A program made the translations under genes and the position numbers. 64,000 bases of DNA from Allomuricauda sp. CAU 1633 (GTDB lineage Bacteria; Bacteroidota; Bacteroidia; Flavobacteriales; Flavobacteriaceae): contig NZ_JAFLNE010000002.1 of assembly GCF_017313225.1 (NCBI RefSeq), positions 434,001-498,000 of the forward strand, given 5' to 3'. Below the pieces are notes generated by a model. That model saw nothing but the letters and a program-made list of their open reading frames with translations, was not told the DNA's origin and made no database searches. Below are positions 61,112-64,000 of this stretch, piece after piece. The first letter of the stretch is position 1; each line of letters opens with the position of its first letter.

Positions 61112-62512
61112 TTAAGTAGAAGTCTTTTTAATTTGGGAAACCAAGGCTTGCAGCCATTTTACCTCGTGAAATTCGGGAAATTCTTCATCGAATAATTGCA
61201 ATTTTTCAATATCCAATTGCATGGCTTCCTTCAATTTTTCCTTGGCTTCTTTGGGCTGGTTGTTTTTTAGATAAACCCCAGCCAATTTATAAGTTAAAAC
61301 TGCATTATCTGGGTAGAACTCCAGTCCTTGGAGTAAAACTTGTATGGTGGAATCAAAATCTCCGATTCTTTTTAAGACTTCTGCCCAGTTTCGCCACGTA
61401 TCCGATTCATAGTTGCCTAAATCAACAGATTGTTTGAAGGCAAAATCAGCTTCATCCAAATTATCCATAGCCAAATAGATTTTGGCGGCCTTTTTCCAAT
61501 ACAACGGATTTTCACCATCAATATTTATGGCTTTGTTGATATAGTACAGGGCTTTATCGTGGTCCTTTAGCTTGTAATGGAAATTAGTGATGGCCAGCCA
61601 ACCCTTGTCCAACAAGGGGTCTTCATGTACTGTGTTGTAATAATAGTATTTGGCCAAATCGTTATTACCCAATTTTTCATGACATTTTCCTATACGAAGG
61701 AAGGCATGTGAAGTTGGGTCATCTATGGAAATAGTGATTTCATAATTTTCTATGGCCTCGTTATATCTGCCCAATTTTTCTAGAACTTTTCCTTTTTCAA
61801 AATAGGCGCCAATGAAGGAATCATCCGAAATGATGGCGAAATCAAAAGCGGTCAGTGCTTCTGGAAACATATCCATGGCATAATACATTTTGCCCAATTG
61901 GTGCCAAGCCACCTCACAATACGGATTTCGTTCCAAATAATCGTTCAGATAAAAAATGGCTCCATCAAAATCTTCCAAAAACTCAAAGCAATACACTACA
62001 TTGTATAGGGAGGAGTAATCACTGTCATCAAACTCAACGCAACGCATAAAGCTGCGTTTGGCCTTTTCATAATCATCCATAAAAAGGTATTCCATGCCCA
62101 ATAGCGAATGGATGTCAAAGCTGTCATCACTGATATGCAAGGCTTCCAAAAGTAGATTTACAGCTTCTTGGTGGTTGTCCTTTTTGGATTGAATATTGGC
62201 CCGTTGGATATAAATCTCCTCATTATGGGCATCTATAATCTGAATTTCATCCAATAAGCGTTCTGCATCTTCATACTTGTCCTCGAAAGTTAAAACCTCT
62301 ACACGCAACAGTTTTAATTCCAAGGAATTGGGGTGCTGTTCCAAACCAATTTGAATGGCTTTTTTGCCCAAGGAGATTTTGCCGTTGTTCAGGTAATGGT
62401 GTATGATTTCCTCAAAGTCCTCTGCATCAAAGAAATAGACGTCATCCGTCTTCAGCATGGACTCAAATTTGCTAATGGATTTATCAGGATACTCGTTAGA
62501 ATCTAACGCCAT
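61112..62512 (-). CDS. Tetratricopeptide-repeat protein
   Basis: A 466-residue soluble protein made almost wholly of TPR helices; typical A/B helix pairs are seen at DYEKAKRSFMRCVEFDD, EVAWHQLGKMYYAMDMFPEALTAFDFA and HAFLRIGKCHEKLGNNDLAKYYY, about eleven repeats in all. There is no signal peptide or membrane segment. TPR proteins act as scaffolds; its place between a class III aminotransferase and two DUF368 genes is conserved in flavobacteria but gives no clear function. Confidence 0.88.
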   Translation of the reverse strand: MALDSNEYPDKSISKFESMLKTDDVYFFDAEDFEEIIHHYLNNGKISLGKKAIQIGLEQHPNSLELKLLRVEVLTFEDKYEDAERLLDEIQIIDAHNEEIYIQRANIQSKKDNHQEAVNLLLEALHISDDSFDIHSLLGMEYLFMDDYEKAKRSFMRCVEFDDSDYSSLYNVVYCFEFLEDFDGAIFYLNDYLERNPYCEVAWHQLGKMYYAMDMFPEALTAFDFAIISDDSFIGAYFEKGKVLEKLGRYNEAIENYEITISIDDPTSHAFLRIGKCHEKLGNNDLAKYYYYNTVHEDPLLDKGWLAITNFHYKLKDHDKALYYINKAINIDGENPLYWKKAAKIYLAMDNLDEADFAFKQSVDLGNYESDTWRNWAEVLKRIGDFDSTIQVLLQGLEFYPDNAVLTYKLAGVYLKNNQPKEAKEKLKEAMQLDIEKLQLFDEEFPEFHEVKWLQALVSQIKKTST

Positions 62513-62598
62513 AGGAACGTGTTTGGTTTTACTATGGACTTAAAATTAACCCTTTGCTTAGGTGTTTTAGTCCAATTTTTGGGTATGTTATCAACAAA

Positions 62599-63795
62599 TT
62601 AGTTAACAGTAGCAGGTTTGTAGCGATTTAAAATAGCAATGATTTGGTCGCAACCTTTCTCAATTTCTTTCATGGAAAGGGTCAATGGTGGTGAAATTCG
62701 AACAGCTTTTGGCTCAAAAAGCAACCAAAAAAGAATAAGCCCTTCCTTGGCAGCTGTAAGTATTAAAAAATCTGCAATTTCTTTGCTCTTTACCATTAAT
62801 GCCAACATTAATCCCTTGCCACGTATCTCTTCAATCAAAGGATGTACCAAAAGCTTGCGGAACAGTTTTTCTTTCTCCAGTGTTTCTGTAATCAACTTAG
62901 ATTCAGTTATTTCCTGAAGTGTTGCCAGACTGGCAGCGGCTATGACCGGATTTCCGCCAAAAGTGGTAATATGACCTAATTTTGGGCTATCCTGCAGGGT
63001 CGCCATCATTTCCTGAGAGGCCACAAATGCGCCTACGGGCAATCCAGAGGCCATGCCTTTTCCTATAACCAAAATATCGGGGATACAATTGAAATGTTCA
63101 AAGGCAAAAAGCTTTCCAGTGCGGCCAAATCCGGGCTGGATTTCGTCCAGGATAAGAAGTGCACCGACCTCGTCACAGCGTTTCCGCACTTTCTCTAAAT
63201 AGCCATCCTTGGGAAGGATAAAACCAGCTCCACCCTGAATGGTTTCAAGCACCACTGCCGCGGTTTTCTCTGTAATCTTGGTCAAATCCGTTTCAACATT
63301 AAAGGAAATAAACCGAACATCTGGAATTAAAGGCCGAAATGCACTTTTTCGCTCTTCAAAACCCATGATACTCAAACTGCCCATGGTATTTCCGTGGTAG
63401 GCTTTTTCAGCTGCAATAATTTCTGAGCGACCCGTGTACCGTCTGGCCAATTTTAGCGCACCTTCCATAGCTTCCGTACCCGAATTGACCAGATATGTGG
63501 TCTCCAATTTTTCAGGGAGGTGGGAAGCCAGTAATTTGGTAAATTCCACGGCAGGTTGTTGCACGTATTCACCATACACCATCACGTGCATATATTTGTC
63601 CACCTGCTCTTTAATGGCATTGATGACCCTGGGATGGCCATGTCCCAACCCGCATGCAGAAACTCCTGCCACAAAATCCAAATGGGCATTGCCCTCCACA
63701 TCAAAAATGTAGCTTCCTTTGGCGTGGGATATTTCCAAGCCTAGAGGGTGGGGAGTGGTCTGCGCTTGATATGTGAAAAAGTCGTTTTTGGACAT
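62599..63795 (-). CDS. Class III (acetylornithine/ornithine-type) aminotransferase
   Basis: PLP-dependent transaminase of 398 residues. PLP-site features are NSGTEAMEGALKLAR near 104-118, DEIQPGFGRTG with Asp at 217, and the Schiff-base lysine K246 in VIGKGMASGLP. This is the argD/rocD subgroup; whether it acts on acetylornithine, ornithine or another omega-amino donor cannot be told. It starts directly after the stop of the OstA-like gene tail (TAA then ATG), so it is co-translated with it. Confidence 0.93.
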   Translation of the reverse strand: MSKNDFFTYQAQTTPHPLGLEISHAKGSYIFDVEGNAHLDFVAGVSACGLGHGHPRVINAIKEQVDKYMHVMVYGEYVQQPAVEFTKLLASHLPEKLETTYLVNSGTEAMEGALKLARRYTGRSEIIAAEKAYHGNTMGSLSIMGFEERKSAFRPLIPDVRFISFNVETDLTKITEKTAAVVLETIQGGAGFILPKDGYLEKVRKRCDEVGALLILDEIQPGFGRTGKLFAFEHFNCIPDILVIGKGMASGLPVGAFVASQEMMATLQDSPKLGHITTFGGNPVIAAASLATLQEITESKLITETLEKEKLFRKLLVHPLIEEIRGKGLMLALMVKSKEIADFLILTAAKEGLILFWLLFEPKAVRISPPLTLSMKEIEKGCDQIIAILNRYKPATVN

Positions 63796-64000
63796 TTAGG
63801 GGCTCTGGGCTTTCTTAACTTGGGTCTTTTTGGGCTTTACAGCTTTAACATTTCTGGCATTTACCGGGTCATTTTCATTTTTTTGACGCTCTTCTTCCTC
63901 CGCATCAATATCGATGGGATTGTCAATCCCTCGAATTTTTACCAGTTCGATGTTGTTGTCGTCCTCATCAAAAATTTCGTCCTTACTCATGATACGTTCC
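63796..64000 (-). CDS. C-terminal tail of an OstA/LptA-like protein (partial, enters from the right edge)
   Basis: A 64-residue frame opens with an ATG at 63990, but the frame stays open to the window edge (the preceding codons read Glu-Arg-Ile). The stretch ERIMSKDEIFDEDDNN looks like the conserved C-terminal end of OstA-like organic-solvent-tolerance/LPS-transport proteins of Flavobacteriia, which are usually encoded just before this aminotransferase. The rest is charged and low-complexity, ending in a Lys-rich tail (VKPKKTQVKKAQSP). I therefore read it as a cut-off gene rather than a complete small protein. The family call is from memory. Confidence 0.55.
   Translation of the reverse strand, partial: ERIMSKDEIFDEDDNNIELVKIRGIDNPIDIDAEEEERQKNENDPVNARNVKAVKPKKTQVKKAQSP

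Noticed and set aside
1..64000. CRISPR array, prophage, integrative element, restriction or toxin-antitoxin system
   Set aside because: No regularly spaced repeats, integrase, capsid, methylase or typical toxin-antitoxin pair was found; the content is core genome.

Overview
This window is a dense piece of chromosome from a member of the Bacteroidota, most likely a marine Flavobacteriaceae (the gene content and protein sequences suggest the Muricauda/Flagellimonas neighbourhood; this genus-level guess is inference). The indications are TAnnTTTG promoter boxes just upstream of genes, almost no Shine-Dalgarno sequences, a SecA of 1120 residues, DUF5606, DUF4105/Lnb, DUF2752 and CCC-motif proteins, an OstA-like tail beside a class III aminotransferase, and a 6S-type RNA between zapA and rny. 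Nearly all of it is core genome: no insertion sequence, prophage, integrase, CRISPR array, tRNA or rRNA was seen.

Layout. 1-4.4 kb: leftward operon of a glycosyltransferase, threonylcarbamoyl-AMP synthase, CCA-adding enzyme and heme A synthase, then a pRiA4b ORF-3-like protein. 4.4-8.9 kb: surface-glycan genes on both strands (three GT2-like transferases, a SAM methyltransferase, a GT9 heptosyltransferase-like enzyme) and dapD. 8.9-10.5 kb: ruvX, def, DUF5606. 10.5-13.6 kb: GH20 hexosaminidase with two secreted esterase-like hydrolases. 13.7-19.3 kb: mazG, a lipoprotein, and a rightward operon of MATE exporter, small acidic protein, PAP2 phosphatase and GT39 transferase, which converges on a leftward operon of meaB, polyprenyl-phosphate GT2 and a LPG_synthase_TM protein. 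Together these look like a lipid-linked sugar module for decorating the envelope.

22-28.5 kb: Ohr/OsmC, an ECF sigma/anti-sigma/DUF4097 operon with a recognisable ECF promoter, msrA, two very small exported or membrane genes, and an orphan HisKA_2 kinase. 28.5-41 kb: secA, DUF2795, cobalamin adenosyltransferase, a degenerate methyltransferase, an ABC-F protein, a Lnb-like DUF4105 protein, pssA, and the lptB-cmd-tatC-kdsD operon. 41-46 kb: a RecQ lacking its zinc cysteines, a four-gene cluster of small membrane proteins (DUF2752, CD225, CCC-motif, DUF2752), and a Smr protein.

46-64 kb: cysteine desulfurase; an operon of M23 peptidase, TonB-dependent receptor and secreted protein; a cell-division/RNA block (coiled-coil protein, zapA, 6S RNA, rny); a methyltransferase; a CDF-like protein; and a long leftward operon (OstA-like tail, aminotransferase, TPR protein, two DUF368 proteins, aroE, then a DUF349 coiled-coil protein). 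Themes that recur are envelope lipid carriers (PAP2, GT2/GT39, two DUF368, pssA), LPS export (kdsD, lptB, OstA-like) and B12-dependent metabolism (meaB, adenosyltransferase). The least described parts are the DUF2752/CD225/CCC cluster, the ECF/DUF4097 operon and the tiny genes at 26973-27071 and 32999-33160.
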